This document shows, piece by piece, positions 46,947-56,169 of a DNA stretch of 64,000 nt. This DNA is from Herbaspirillum rubrisubalbicans (GTDB lineage Bacteria; Pseudomonadota; Gammaproteobacteria; Burkholderiales; Burkholderiaceae_D), in assembly GCF_003719195.1 (NCBI RefSeq), contig NZ_CP024996.1:3844001-3908000 (forward strand), read 5' to 3'. Under the pieces are notes generated by a model. It did no database searches. It worked only from the letters and a program-made list of their open reading frames with translations, and was not told where the DNA came from. The translations under genes were made by a program, and so were the position numbers. Every line of letters begins with the position of its first letter. The stretch's first letter is position 1.

Positions 46947-48248
46947 ATGAATGTCCTCAACAAATTCTTCCACCTGGAAGAGAACGGCACCACCGTCCGC
47001 ACCGAGTTGCTGGCCGGCCTGACCACCTTCCTGACGATGGCCTACATCATCTTCGTCAACCCCTCCATCCTGGGCGACGCCGGGATGCCCAAGGATGCCG
47101 TCTTCGTGGCCACCTGCGTGGCAGCGGCGGTGGGTACCCTGATCATGGGCCTGTACGCCAACTACCCCATCGGCCTGGCGCCCGGCATGGGCTTGAACGC
47201 CTACTTCGCCTATGCCGTGGTCAAGGGCATGGGCTTTCCCTGGCAGGCCGCATTGGGAGCGGTGCTGATCTCGGGTTGCCTGTTCCTGGTGGTGAGCGTG
47301 CTGCGCATCCGCGAAGTGATCATCAAGAGCATCCCGCATTCGTTGCGCACGGCCATCCCGGCCGGCATCGGTCTGTTCCTGGCGATCATTTCCTTGAAGA
47401 GTGCCGGCATCGTCGCCGCCAATCCGGCCACCTTCGTGACCCTGGGTGACCTGCACCAGCCGGCGCCGGTGATGGCCAGCATCGGCTTCCTGGTGATTGT
47501 GGCGCTGGATCGGCTCAAGGTACGCGGTGCGCTGCTGATCGGCATCCTGCTGGTGACGGTGCTGTCCTTCCTCTTCGGTGGCAATCATTTCTCCGGCATC
47601 TTCGCCGCGCCACCCTCGATTGCGCCGACCTTCCTGCAACTGGACATCAAGGGCGCCATTTCCATGGGGCTGATCAACGTGGTGCTGGTGTTCTTCCTGG
47701 TGGAACTGTTCGACGCCACCGGCACCCTGATGGGCGTGGCCACCCGCGCCGGGTTGATGAAGGACGGCAAGATGGAGCGCCTCAACAAAGCCCTGATGGC
47801 CGACAGCACCGCCATTGTCGCCGGCTCCCTGCTGGGCACCTCCTCCACCACCGCCTACATCGAAAGTGCCGCTGGCGTGCAGGCCGGCGGTCGCACTGGC
47901 CTGACCGCCGTGGCCATCGCCGTACTGTTCCTGCTGTGCCTGTTCATCGCCCCGCTGGCCGGTGTGGTGCCGGCCTATGCGACCGCGCCGGCGCTGTTCT
48001 TCGTGGCTTGCCTGATGCTGCGCGAGCTGGTGCACATTGATTGGAATGACACCACCGAGTGCGTGCCGGCCGTCATCACCGCGCTGGTCATGCCCTTCAC
48101 CTACTCCATTGCCAATGGCCTGGCGCTGGGCTTCATCAGCTATGCCGGGTTGAAGCTGCTGACCGGTCGTATGAAGGATGTTTCAGTGGTAATCTGGATC
48201 ATCGCTGCCATCTTCCTGTTCAAGCTCATCTACCTCGGTGGCGAGTGA
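46947..48248 (+). CDS. NCS2 purine permease, AzgA family
   Basis: 433 residues, about 13 membrane spans. Proton-driven uptake of hypoxanthine, adenine, guanine or related purines. AzgA signatures: ELLAGLTTFLTMAYIIFVNP, YPIGLAPGMGLNAYFAY, LVELFDATGTLMGVATRAG, LLGTSSTTAYIESAAGVQAG and GGRTGLTA. Context (xdh and guaD downstream) suggests guanine/xanthine-type substrates; sequence alone does not decide. Confidence 0.93.
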   Translation: MNVLNKFFHLEENGTTVRTELLAGLTTFLTMAYIIFVNPSILGDAGMPKDAVFVATCVAAAVGTLIMGLYANYPIGLAPGMGLNAYFAYAVVKGMGFPWQAALGAVLISGCLFLVVSVLRIREVIIKSIPHSLRTAIPAGIGLFLAIISLKSAGIVAANPATFVTLGDLHQPAPVMASIGFLVIVALDRLKVRGALLIGILLVTVLSFLFGGNHFSGIFAAPPSIAPTFLQLDIKGAISMGLINVVLVFFLVELFDATGTLMGVATRAGLMKDGKMERLNKALMADSTAIVAGSLLGTSSTTAYIESAAGVQAGGRTGLTAVAIAVLFLLCLFIAPLAGVVPAYATAPALFFVACLMLRELVHIDWNDTTECVPAVITALVMPFTYSIANGLALGFISYAGLKLLTGRMKDVSVVIWIIAAIFLFKLIYLGGE

Positions 48249-48283
48249 GCGGCAATCCAGCGGTATGAAGTAAATTGAAAAAT

Positions 48284-48321
48284 CGAAGAGGTGGCCCCGC
48301 AACCGCGTGCCCACCTCTTCG
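48284..48321 (+). terminator. Long hairpin after the permease gene
   Basis: CGAAGAGGTGG (48284-48294) pairs with CCACCTCTTCG (48311-48321), 16-base loop, no T-run. It could end the permease transcript or be part of the xdhA leader. 48249-48573 (325 bp) also contains the three-way structure listed next. Confidence 0.5.
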
Positions 48322-48331
48322 GGATCGTGAC

Positions 48332-48388
48332 AAGAGGGAATCCGACAATCGTCGGCAACAATGTGCTGCGGACAATCCGTTTCCTCTT
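48332..48388 (+). other. Possible three-way-junction RNA in the xdhA leader
   Basis: P1: AAGAGGGAA (48332-48340) with TTTCCTCTT (48380-48388). P2: CCGAC-AATC-GTCGG (48342-48355). P3: CGGA-CAA-TCCG (48369-48379), with a 13-base joiner 48356-48368. All three helices are compatible at once. It does not match the known purine riboswitch, whose loops are longer. Confidence 0.35.
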
Positions 48389-48573
48389 TTGACGACCCCG
48401 GCACGTTTCTTGAATGCCATCTGGCCACGGGAGACACCACAGGTCGGCCGCCGCCCCGAGCGGACATGCCGCCTGAAAGCAGATCCAACAATAAGAAGCA
48501 CGCCCCACGATACGCCCTGGAGCGCGCCATAAAGCAGTCTGTTTTGTAGACAATTCAAATTGAGTAAAGCCAA

Positions 48574-50058
48574 ATGCCAGAGACCCAGCGCCCCATCCAG
48601 TTCTATTTTCGCGGCCAGACCCACGAAGTAGCAGGCCAACCCACGACCCGCACCGTTCTGCAGCATCTGCGCGAAGACCTTCACTGCACCGGCACCAAGG
48701 AAGGCTGTGCCGAAGGCGATTGCGGCGCCTGCACCGTGGTGGTGGGCGAGTTGCGCCATGACCAGCTGGAATTGAAGACGGTCAATTCCTGCATCCAGTT
48801 CCTGCCCACCCTCGATGGCCGGGCGCTGTTTACCGTGGAAGACCTGAAGCAGGCCGATGGCTGCCTGCATCCGGTGCAACAGGCCATGGTGGAATGCCAC
48901 GGTTCGCAGTGCGGCTTTTGCACGCCGGGCTTCGTGATGTCGCTGTGGGGCCTGTACCTGAAACATGACAAGGACGGCATCACGCCCAGCAAGCGCGAGA
49001 TCGACGACGCCCTCTCCGGCAACCTGTGCCGCTGCACCGGCTATCGCCCCATCATCGATGCGGCACGCCGCATGGGCGAGTTGCCCAAGATGGAGTTCGA
49101 CCGCGAAGCCGTCAAGCAAGCCCTGCGCGAGATCGATCACGACGCGCCGCTGGCGGTGAGCCATGCCGGCCAGACCTTCCACGCCCCGCGTACGCTGCAA
49201 CAACTGGCGCAACTGCGCGCGGCCCTGCCCCAGGCGCGCATCCTGGCCGGCTCCACCGATGTGGGCCTGTGGGTGACCAAACAGATGCGCGAGCTGGGCA
49301 ATATCATTTATATCGGTCGCGTCGAAGAATTGCGCACCATCAGCGTGCACGGCGAGATGCTGGAAATCGGTGCCGGCGTGTCGCTGGAAGAGGCCTATGC
49401 CGAAGCCGCGCGCCATTACCCGGAAGAACTGTCGGAACTCTGGCAGCGCTTTGCCTCGCTGCCGGTGCGCCATGCCGGCACGCTGGGCGGCAATGTCGCC
49501 AATGGCTCGCCCATCGGCGACTCCATGCCCTGGCTGATCGCACTGGGGGCGCAGATCCTGCTCTACAGCGTGCGGGGACAGCGCGTCATGGCGCTGGAAG
49601 ATTTCTATCTGGCCTACCAGAAGTCGGCCCTGCAAGCCGATGAAGTGGTGCAAGCCGTGCGCATCCCGCTGCCGCAGAAGGATGTGCGTTTCCGGGTCTA
49701 CAAACTCTCCAAGCGCTTCGACCAGGATATCTCGGCGGTCTGTGCCGCCTTCGCCTTGCGCATGGAGGGCGACACCATCAGCGAGGCACGCATCGCCTTC
49801 GGTGGCATGGCAGCCACGCCCAAGCGTGCCGCCCAGGCCGAGGCGCTGTTGCAGGGCGGTGCCTGGAGCGAGTCCCAGGTGCGCGCCGCCATGGCAGCCC
49901 TGGCGCAGGATTACGCGCCGCTGTCGGACATGCGCGCCAGCGCCTCCTATCGCCTGCGCAGCGCCCAGAACCTGCTCTATCGCTACTGGCTGGAAACCCG
50001 CACCGAGGCGCCGCTGACGCGCCAGGACGTGCGCGCCTTTGCGGTCGATGCGGCGTGA
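48574..50058 (+). CDS. xdhA: Xanthine dehydrogenase, iron-sulphur/FAD subunit
   Basis: 494 residues. Carries electrons from the molybdenum subunit to NAD. [2Fe-2S] clusters: C45, C50, C53, C73 and C113, C116, C152, C154. FAD domain about 185-370 with ARILAGSTDVGLWVTKQ and TLGGNVANGSPIGDSMP, then the CO-dehydrogenase flavoprotein C-terminal domain. The XDH-specific fused Fe-S plus FAD arrangement is complete. Followed by xdhB, xdhC and guaD on the same strand. Confidence 0.97.
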   Translation: MPETQRPIQFYFRGQTHEVAGQPTTRTVLQHLREDLHCTGTKEGCAEGDCGACTVVVGELRHDQLELKTVNSCIQFLPTLDGRALFTVEDLKQADGCLHPVQQAMVECHGSQCGFCTPGFVMSLWGLYLKHDKDGITPSKREIDDALSGNLCRCTGYRPIIDAARRMGELPKMEFDREAVKQALREIDHDAPLAVSHAGQTFHAPRTLQQLAQLRAALPQARILAGSTDVGLWVTKQMRELGNIIYIGRVEELRTISVHGEMLEIGAGVSLEEAYAEAARHYPEELSELWQRFASLPVRHAGTLGGNVANGSPIGDSMPWLIALGAQILLYSVRGQRVMALEDFYLAYQKSALQADEVVQAVRIPLPQKDVRFRVYKLSKRFDQDISAVCAAFALRMEGDTISEARIAFGGMAATPKRAAQAEALLQGGAWSESQVRAAMAALAQDYAPLSDMRASASYRLRSAQNLLYRYWLETRTEAPLTRQDVRAFAVDAA

Positions 50059-50108
50059 CGCCGGTTGCACCGTATTCACCGTATATACAGCCTCCGCAGG
50101 AGAAGCGC

Positions 50109-52478
50109 ATGAACAAGCAAAGCGAACAATTCCTTCATACCCTGGTGCCGCCGCCGGCCGACTGGGCCACCGTGGGCAAGCCCCATCCGCATGAATCGGC
50201 ACGCTTGCACGTCACGGGTGAAGCCACCTACACGGACGACATCGTCGAGCTGCAAGGCACGCTCCATGCGGCCCTGGGCCTGTCGCAGAAAGCCCATGCC
50301 CGGCTGCGCGCCATCGACCTGGACAAGGTCAAGACAGCCCCGGGCGTGGTGGCCGTCTTGACTGCCCAAGACATCCCCGGTGACAACCAATGCGGCGCCA
50401 TCATCCATGACGATCCGGTGCTGGCCGACGAGCTGGTGCAATACGTGGGCCAACCCATCTTCATCGTGGTGGCCGACAGCCACGACCGCGCCCGTCGCGC
50501 GGCGCGTCTGGCCGTGATCGACTACGAAGAACTGCCACCCATCCTCACCCCGCGGGCCGCCCATGCCGCGCAATCCTACGTACTGCCGCCGATGCACCTG
50601 AGCCGCGGCGAACCGGCCGTGGCCCTGGCGCTGGCGCCGCACAAGCTGCGCGGGCAATTCGATGTGGGCGGGCAGGAGCAGTTCTACCTGGAAGGGCAGA
50701 TTTCCTATGCCATTCCCAAGGAGGGGCGCTCCATGCATGTGTATTGCTCGACCCAGCACCCCAGCGAGATGCAGCACCACATCGCCACCGTCCTGCAACT
50801 GGCTGCGCACGACGTGCTGGTGGAATGCCGGCGCATGGGCGGCGGCTTCGGCGGCAAGGAATCGCAATCGGCCCTGTGGGCTTGCGCAGCAGCCGTGGCA
50901 GCCGCGCACCTGCGCCGTCCGGTCAAGCTGCGCGCCGACCGCGACGACGACATGATGGTCACCGGCAAGCGCCACTGCTTTGCCTATGACTACGAGATCG
51001 GCTACGACGACGATGGCCGCATCGTCGCCGCCAAGATCGATATGATCTCGCGCGCCGGTTTCTCGGCCGACCTGTCCGGGCCGGTGGCCACGCGCGCGGT
51101 CTGCCACTTCGACAATGCCTACTATCTCTCGGACGTGGAAATCCACGCCATGTGCGGCAAGACCCACACCCAGTCCAATACCGCCTTCCGCGGCTTCGGC
51201 GGACCGCAGGGGGCGCTGGCCATCGAGTACATCATCGATGAGATCGCCCGCAATCTCGGACGCGATCCGCTGGAGATCCGCCGCAATAACTTCTACGGTC
51301 CCAGCGAGGAAGAAGGACCGCTGGCACGCAACGTTACCCACTACGGTCAGAAGGTGGAAGACAACGTCATCCATGGCCTGGTGGACCAACTCGAACAGAG
51401 CAGCCGCTACCAGGAACGGCGCGGCGAGATCGCCCGCTTCAATGCCGCCAATACGGTGTTGAAGAAAGGCCTGGCGCTCACTCCGGTGAAGTTCGGCATT
51501 TCCTTCAACGTGCCGCACCTGAACCAGGCCGGCGCGCTGGTGCATGTCTATACCGATGGTTCGGTGCTGGTCAATCACGGTGGCACCGAGATGGGACAAG
51601 GCTTGAACACCAAGGTGGCGCAGGTGGTGGCCCACGCCCTGGGCGTACCGCTGGAAAAGGTGCGCTGCAGCGCCACCGACACCAGCAAGGTCGCCAACAC
51701 CTCGGCCACCGCTGCCTCCACCGGCAGCGACCTCAACGGCAAGGCGGCGCAGGATGCGGCCCTGCAGATCCGTGCGCGCCTGGCCGAGGTGGCGGCCCGG
51801 CATTTCAAGGTGGAGAGCTCGGCGCTGCGCTTTGCCGATGGCCTGGTGATAGCCGGTGAACAGTCGCTGCCCTTTGTCGAACTGGTGATGCAGGCTTACC
51901 TGCAACGCGTGCAGTTGTGGTCCGATGGTTTCTATTCCACGCCCAAGGTGCATTGGGATGCCAAGCGTATGTACGGCCATCCCTTCTTCTATTACGCCTA
52001 TGCGGCGGCGGTGTCCGAAGTGGTGATCGACACCCTGACCGGTGAATGGAAGTTGCTGCAGGCCGACCTGCTGTATGACGCTGGTGAAAGCCTGAACCCG
52101 GCGCTGGACATCGGCCAGGTCGAAGGCGGGTTCATCCAGGGCATGGGCTGGCTGACCACCGAGGAACTGTGGTGGAGCCAGGATGGCAAGCTGATGACGC
52201 ACGCCCCCTCGACCTACAAGATCCCGGCCATCTCGGATTGCCCGGCAGCCTTGCGCACCGAGCTGTATGCCAACAGCAATGTGTCCGACACCATCCACCG
52301 TTCCAAGGCGGTAGGCGAGCCGCCGTTGCTGCTGCCGTTCTCGGTGTTCCTGGCCATTCGCGATGCGGTCTCGGCGGTGGGCCAACATCGCGTGAACCCG
52401 CCGTTGCGCGCCCCGGCCACCAGTGAAGCCATTCTCGACGCGGTCGATGCCGTGCGCGCGGCCACCGCGATCCAGTAA
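50109..52478 (+). CDS. xdhB: Xanthine dehydrogenase, molybdopterin subunit
   Basis: 789 residues from ATG 50109 (AGGAG site). Holds the molybdenum cofactor and oxidises hypoxanthine/xanthine to urate. Signatures: GGQEQFYLEGQ, the cofactor-binding RRMGGGFGGKESQ, TAFRGFGGPQG with the substrate-binding Arg, GGTEMGQGLNTKV, and the catalytic-Glu context KAVGEPPLLL near the C-terminus. Full length. Confidence 0.97.
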   Translation: MNKQSEQFLHTLVPPPADWATVGKPHPHESARLHVTGEATYTDDIVELQGTLHAALGLSQKAHARLRAIDLDKVKTAPGVVAVLTAQDIPGDNQCGAIIHDDPVLADELVQYVGQPIFIVVADSHDRARRAARLAVIDYEELPPILTPRAAHAAQSYVLPPMHLSRGEPAVALALAPHKLRGQFDVGGQEQFYLEGQISYAIPKEGRSMHVYCSTQHPSEMQHHIATVLQLAAHDVLVECRRMGGGFGGKESQSALWACAAAVAAAHLRRPVKLRADRDDDMMVTGKRHCFAYDYEIGYDDDGRIVAAKIDMISRAGFSADLSGPVATRAVCHFDNAYYLSDVEIHAMCGKTHTQSNTAFRGFGGPQGALAIEYIIDEIARNLGRDPLEIRRNNFYGPSEEEGPLARNVTHYGQKVEDNVIHGLVDQLEQSSRYQERRGEIARFNAANTVLKKGLALTPVKFGISFNVPHLNQAGALVHVYTDGSVLVNHGGTEMGQGLNTKVAQVVAHALGVPLEKVRCSATDTSKVANTSATAASTGSDLNGKAAQDAALQIRARLAEVAARHFKVESSALRFADGLVIAGEQSLPFVELVMQAYLQRVQLWSDGFYSTPKVHWDAKRMYGHPFFYYAYAAAVSEVVIDTLTGEWKLLQADLLYDAGESLNPALDIGQVEGGFIQGMGWLTTEELWWSQDGKLMTHAPSTYKIPAISDCPAALRTELYANSNVSDTIHRSKAVGEPPLLLPFSVFLAIRDAVSAVGQHRVNPPLRAPATSEAILDAVDAVRAATAIQ

Positions 52479-52499
52479 GACCGCCACCGGAGAACGATC

Positions 52500-53588
52500 A
52501 TGACGACATGGTTAAGCGCCCTGCGCCGGATGCAGCAAGAGGCCATCCCCGCGGTGCTGGTGACGGTGGCGCAGATCCAGGGTTCGACCCCGCGCGAACC
52601 CGGCGCTCGCATGGTCTATAGTGCCGATCAGCAGTTCGATACCATCGGCGGCGGCCATCTGGAATGGCGCGCGGCGCAGATTGCACGCGCCATGCTGCAA
52701 ACCGATGCCGCCTCACTGCCCGGACAGCGCCGGCTGGAGCGCATCGCGCTCGGCCCTAGCTTGGGCCAGTGCTGCGGCGGCGTGGTGGTGCTCTGCTTCG
52801 AGCGCATCGGTGCGGATGAAGAAGCTCTGCGCACATGGCAGGTGCTGGAACAATCGTGGTGCCGTGGCAATGACCTGTGGCGGGCTGTGCCGCTGGACCA
52901 GATCCATGCACAACAACTCCATGCAATCGATGGCCGCAACTGCCAGCCCGATGTGCCTGACCATGGCCTGCCGCCGATGGATCTGCGTGATGTGCGCCAG
53001 ACCCACCTGCTGCGTGACCGTCACGGCCATCGCTGGCTGCTCGACCTGTGCCGGGCGCACCAGCCGCAGGTGGTGCTGTTCGGCGCCGGCCATGTGGGCG
53101 CGGCCATCGTCAAGGTCTTGTCCACCCTGCCCTGCCGCGTGCTGTGGGTGGATGAGCGGGAAGACATGTTCCCGCCCGATCTGCCCGCGCAGATCCGCAT
53201 CGAAGCCACCGACGTGCCCAATGCCGCCGTCGACATGGCCGAGCCCGGCGCGTATTATCTCGTGATGACCCACAGCCACGCCCTCGACCAGCAATTGACC
53301 GAACGCATCCTCAAGCGCCAGGACATCGCCTGGTTCGGCCTGATCGGCTCCATCACCAAGCGCAAGCAGTTCGAACATCGCCTGGCCGCACGCGGCTTTG
53401 GCGCCGCCGAACTGGAACGCATCACCTGCCCCATCGGCATCCCCGGCATCTACGGCAAGGAACCGGCCAGCATCGCCATCGCGGTGGTGGCGCAACTGAT
53501 GCAGTTGTGGGAGCTGCGCCTGAGCCATCCCCCATCCAAGGCATTGTCATTACCTATGGCCACACACGCTCTGGACGGCAGAGGCTGA
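52500..53588 (+). CDS. xdhC: Xanthine dehydrogenase accessory protein
   Basis: 362 residues. Binds and sulphurates/protects the molybdenum cofactor for XdhB. XdhC/CoxI N-terminal domain (LVTVAQIQGSTPREPGARMV, IGGGHLEWRA) with the CCGG cysteine pair (LGQCCGGVVVL), and a Rossmann C-terminal domain (LFGAGHVGAAIVKVLSTL, YYLVMTHSHALDQ, FGLIGSITKRKQF). 21 bases after xdhB, same operon. Confidence 0.96.
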   Translation: MTTWLSALRRMQQEAIPAVLVTVAQIQGSTPREPGARMVYSADQQFDTIGGGHLEWRAAQIARAMLQTDAASLPGQRRLERIALGPSLGQCCGGVVVLCFERIGADEEALRTWQVLEQSWCRGNDLWRAVPLDQIHAQQLHAIDGRNCQPDVPDHGLPPMDLRDVRQTHLLRDRHGHRWLLDLCRAHQPQVVLFGAGHVGAAIVKVLSTLPCRVLWVDEREDMFPPDLPAQIRIEATDVPNAAVDMAEPGAYYLVMTHSHALDQQLTERILKRQDIAWFGLIGSITKRKQFEHRLAARGFGAAELERITCPIGIPGIYGKEPASIAIAVVAQLMQLWELRLSHPPSKALSLPMATHALDGRG

Positions 53589-53774
53589 AGGAACACCCTG
53601 CCGTCACCCTCTGGCAATCCTGTTAACACGCTGTCCAGGCGGATACGGATTGCCCTTCGATTCCACCCGCCCCCTTACGGAAAGCACGGTCACGACAGTG
53701 CCTTCCAGTATGATGACCATTGAATCGACGGCCTGTGCAGTACGCGCCAGGCCTGCCCGCCTTGAGGAAACGCC

Positions 53775-55073
53775 ATGAGCACACCGCTGCAAGCCTACCG
53801 CGCCAGCCTGCTGTATTTCACCAACGATCCCGCCTTCGACGAACACGCCACGCAATGGCACAGCGATGGCCTCCTGCTGGTGCAAGACGGCAAGGTCCAG
53901 GCCGCTGGCGACTATGCCCAACTGTCGGCCCGCCTGCCGGCCGGCACCGCCATCGACGACCTGCGCGGCAAGATCATTTGCCCCGGCTTCATCGACACCC
54001 ACGTCCATTATCCGCAGACCGACATCATCGGTTCACCCGCACCGGGCCTGCTGCCCTGGCTGGACAACTACACCTTCCCCGCCGAGCGCCGCTTCCAGCA
54101 GCCGCAACACGCAGCCGAAGTGGCCGACTTCTTCCTGGCCGAACTGCTGCGCAACGGCACCACCAGCGCAGCGGTCTATTGCACCGTGCATCCGCAGTCG
54201 GTGGATGCCTTCTTCAATGCCAGTCATGCGCGCAACCTGCGCATGGTGGCCGGCAAGTGCCTGATGGATCGCAATGCACCGGATTTCCTGTGCGATACCG
54301 CCGAATCGGGCCTGCGCGAGAGTGAAGCACTGATCGGCCGCTGGCACAACAAGGGACGCCAGCATTACGCCATCACCGTGCGGTTTGCGCCGACCTCCAC
54401 GCCTGAGCAGATGAAGCTGGCCGGTGAATTGGCGGCGCAATACCCGGACACCTACATCCAGACCCACGTGGCCGAAAATACCGATGAAGTGCAATGGGTC
54501 AAGGAGCTGTACCCGGATGCGCGCAGCTACCTGGATGTGTATGACGGCTATGGCCTGATGCGCCAGCGGGCGCTGTATGCCCACTGCATCTGGCTGGACG
54601 ACCAGGACCGCGCGCGCATGGCGGCCACCCAATCGGCAGCCACCCTGTGCCCGACCTCCAACCTGTTCCTGGGCAGCGGCCTGTTCGATTTCGCCCGCGC
54701 CGATGCGGCCCGGGTACCGCTGTCATTGGCCACCGACGTAGGAGGCGGCACCAGTTTTTCGATGCTGCAGACCATGAACGAGCTCTACAAGGTGGCGCGC
54801 ATGGGCGGCACCTACCTGCCGGCGCAACGCATGTTCTACCTGGCCACGCTGGGCGGCGCCCGTGCCTTGCAACTGGAGGGAACCATCGGCAGCTTCACCC
54901 CCGGCTGCGAAGCCGACTTCATCGTCCTCGATCCCCAGGCTACGCCCTTGCTGGCGCGCCGCAGCGCCACCACCGACAGCCTCGAAGAACAATTGTTCGC
55001 CTTGGCCATCCTGGGCGATGACCGGGCCGTCGCTGCGACTTATGCGGCGGGGGTGAAGGTCCACCAGCGGTGA
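53775..55073 (+). CDS. guaD: Guanine deaminase
   Basis: 432 residues. Converts guanine to xanthine, feeding XdhAB. Zinc amidohydrolase: PGFIDTHVHYPQTDIIGSPA split here as GFIDTHVHYPQ, the guanine-deaminase-specific LLPWLDNYTFPAE, TSAAVYCTVHPQS, MDRNAPDFL, QTHVAENTDEV, HCIWL and ATDVGGGTSFSML. All ligands intact. Closes the xdh operon, about 190 bp after xdhC, so it may have its own promoter too. Confidence 0.97.
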   Translation: MSTPLQAYRASLLYFTNDPAFDEHATQWHSDGLLLVQDGKVQAAGDYAQLSARLPAGTAIDDLRGKIICPGFIDTHVHYPQTDIIGSPAPGLLPWLDNYTFPAERRFQQPQHAAEVADFFLAELLRNGTTSAAVYCTVHPQSVDAFFNASHARNLRMVAGKCLMDRNAPDFLCDTAESGLRESEALIGRWHNKGRQHYAITVRFAPTSTPEQMKLAGELAAQYPDTYIQTHVAENTDEVQWVKELYPDARSYLDVYDGYGLMRQRALYAHCIWLDDQDRARMAATQSAATLCPTSNLFLGSGLFDFARADAARVPLSLATDVGGGTSFSMLQTMNELYKVARMGGTYLPAQRMFYLATLGGARALQLEGTIGSFTPGCEADFIVLDPQATPLLARRSATTDSLEEQLFALAILGDDRAVAATYAAGVKVHQR

Positions 55074-55074
55074 A

Positions 55075-55222
55075 TAGGGCCTGTTCCCATTCAATCTGCG
55101 AGATGCGTTGCCTGCCGTTGTTGCAGCTCCTTGCCGTAGCACCACTACGCCGCGTCGCCGCGCCTAGGCAGACAACGCTTGGCGACCTCTCGCACTCGCA
55201 GATTGAATGGGAACAGGCCCTA
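55075..55222. repeat. 148-bp imperfect palindrome (MITE-like or structured element)
   Basis: 28-bp perfect inverted arms at 55075-55102 and 55195-55222, beginning two bases after the guaD stop codon. The inner sequence also pairs (GCGTTGCCTGCC at 55105-55116 with GGCAGACAACGC at 55167-55178, one mismatch), so most of the element can form one long hairpin. It has no coding capacity and no T-run. It looks like a small non-autonomous mobile or REP-type element. Confidence 0.85.
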
Positions 55223-55250
55223 GTTCATATCCCCGCTTTAAGGGCACCAG

Positions 55251-55284
55251 CCGGGCTTGCCATTGCGGTGGGCCCGGTTTTTTT
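55251..55284 (+). terminator. Terminator downstream of guaD
   Basis: CCGGGC (55251-55256), 15-base loop, GCCCGG (55272-55277), then seven T. It lies after the palindrome and before the converging tetR gene. Confidence 0.75.
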
Positions 55285-55322
55285 GCGCCTGTCCTCAGAT
55301 GCATTCAATCTCTGAACCACCC

Positions 55323-55925
55323 TCACCGCGGCTGATACAGATACACAAACGCCTCCACCGCCCGCCGCGCCGAGGCCTGCAACTGCGCCGGCGCAATCTC
55401 GGTGACCACATTGAGCATCCGCATTTCCATCCATTCCGCTTCCACCAGGCCGCGGAACTGCATGGCCGCAATCCACGCGTCGCCCGGGTGCAGCTTGCCT
55501 TCGTCCATCTTGACCTTGAGGAACTCGGCAATGCGCGTCCAGCCCCGCTTGGGGCCGCGCTCATACAGCATGGGGCCGAGCTCGGACTTGCCGGCGTAAT
55601 AGGAACCGAGCCGCTTGACCGCAATCACCTCGGGTCGGAATACCACCGCCAAATAATGATCGGCCAGACGCAATAAACCGCTGCGTACATCGTCTTCATT
55701 GCGCAAGGCCATGAAAAGCTCTTCGAACTGGCAGCCCACCTGCTTGATCATCACCTCCACGAAGATTTCTTCCTTGGAACTGAAATAGTTGTACAGCGTG
55801 GCCTTGGAGCCGCCGACACGGGCCGAGATTTCCGCCATGGAGGCGCCTTCGAAACCGATTTCATTGAATACCTCGGCGGCAATGTCGATCATCGCCTGCC
55901 GCCGTTCTTCACTTTTCTTGCGCAT
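55323..55925 (-). CDS. TetR-family repressor of the efflux operon
   Basis: 200 residues from ATG 55925 (AGGAAA site; the longer frame upstream is not needed). HTH about 10-58: ERRQAMIDIAAEVFNEIGFE, MAEISARVGGSKATLYNYFS. The C-terminal ligand domain resembles AcrR-type TetR_C_ members. It is divergent from the efflux genes, with a palindromic operator over their promoter, so it most likely represses them until a toxic compound binds. Confidence 0.92.
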   Translation of the reverse strand: MRKKSEERRQAMIDIAAEVFNEIGFEGASMAEISARVGGSKATLYNYFSSKEEIFVEVMIKQVGCQFEELFMALRNEDDVRSGLLRLADHYLAVVFRPEVIAVKRLGSYYAGKSELGPMLYERGPKRGWTRIAEFLKVKMDEGKLHPGDAWIAAMQFRGLVEAEWMEMRMLNVVTEIAPAQLQASARRAVEAFVYLYQPR

Positions 55926-56076
55926 GAATTTTCCTGTGATGCCGGCCGTGGTCGCGGCCAATCCCGAATTATAGGCGGAGATACCGCCCAAAGCCGCCAT
56001 ATTCAACTCAAATGCCAGGCAAAAATCGCTGTTGCGGCATTGCCGCATAAAAACGAGTAATTTGTCGCAATGAGCC

Positions 56077-56106
56077 TTGACGTTTTCCGATACTGAATAC
56101 TATACT
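56077..56106 (+). promoter_or_regulatory. Promoter of the efflux operon
   Basis: TTGACG (56077-56082) and TATACT (56101-56106) with an 18-base spacer, about 64 bases before the first gene. Confidence 0.65.
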
Positions 56107-56107
56107 G

Positions 56108-56119
56108 AACTGTACAGTT
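56108..56119. promoter_or_regulatory. TetR operator
   Basis: Perfect 12-bp palindrome AACTGTACAGTT directly downstream of the -10 box, at the expected transcription start: the classic place for a TetR-type block. Confidence 0.6.
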
Positions 56120-56169
56120 TTAAAACCACAGATTTCCTGATTCATTCGTTCACCCCACTTTCCACGAAC

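Noticed and set aside
48332..48388. Classic purine riboswitch before xdhA
   Set aside because: The three-way shape is superficially similar but loops are 3-4 bases and the conserved junction bases are missing.
53604..54008. Minus-strand 134-codon frame at the start of guaD
   Set aside because: Antisense to guaD; guaD has intact family motifs across the region.
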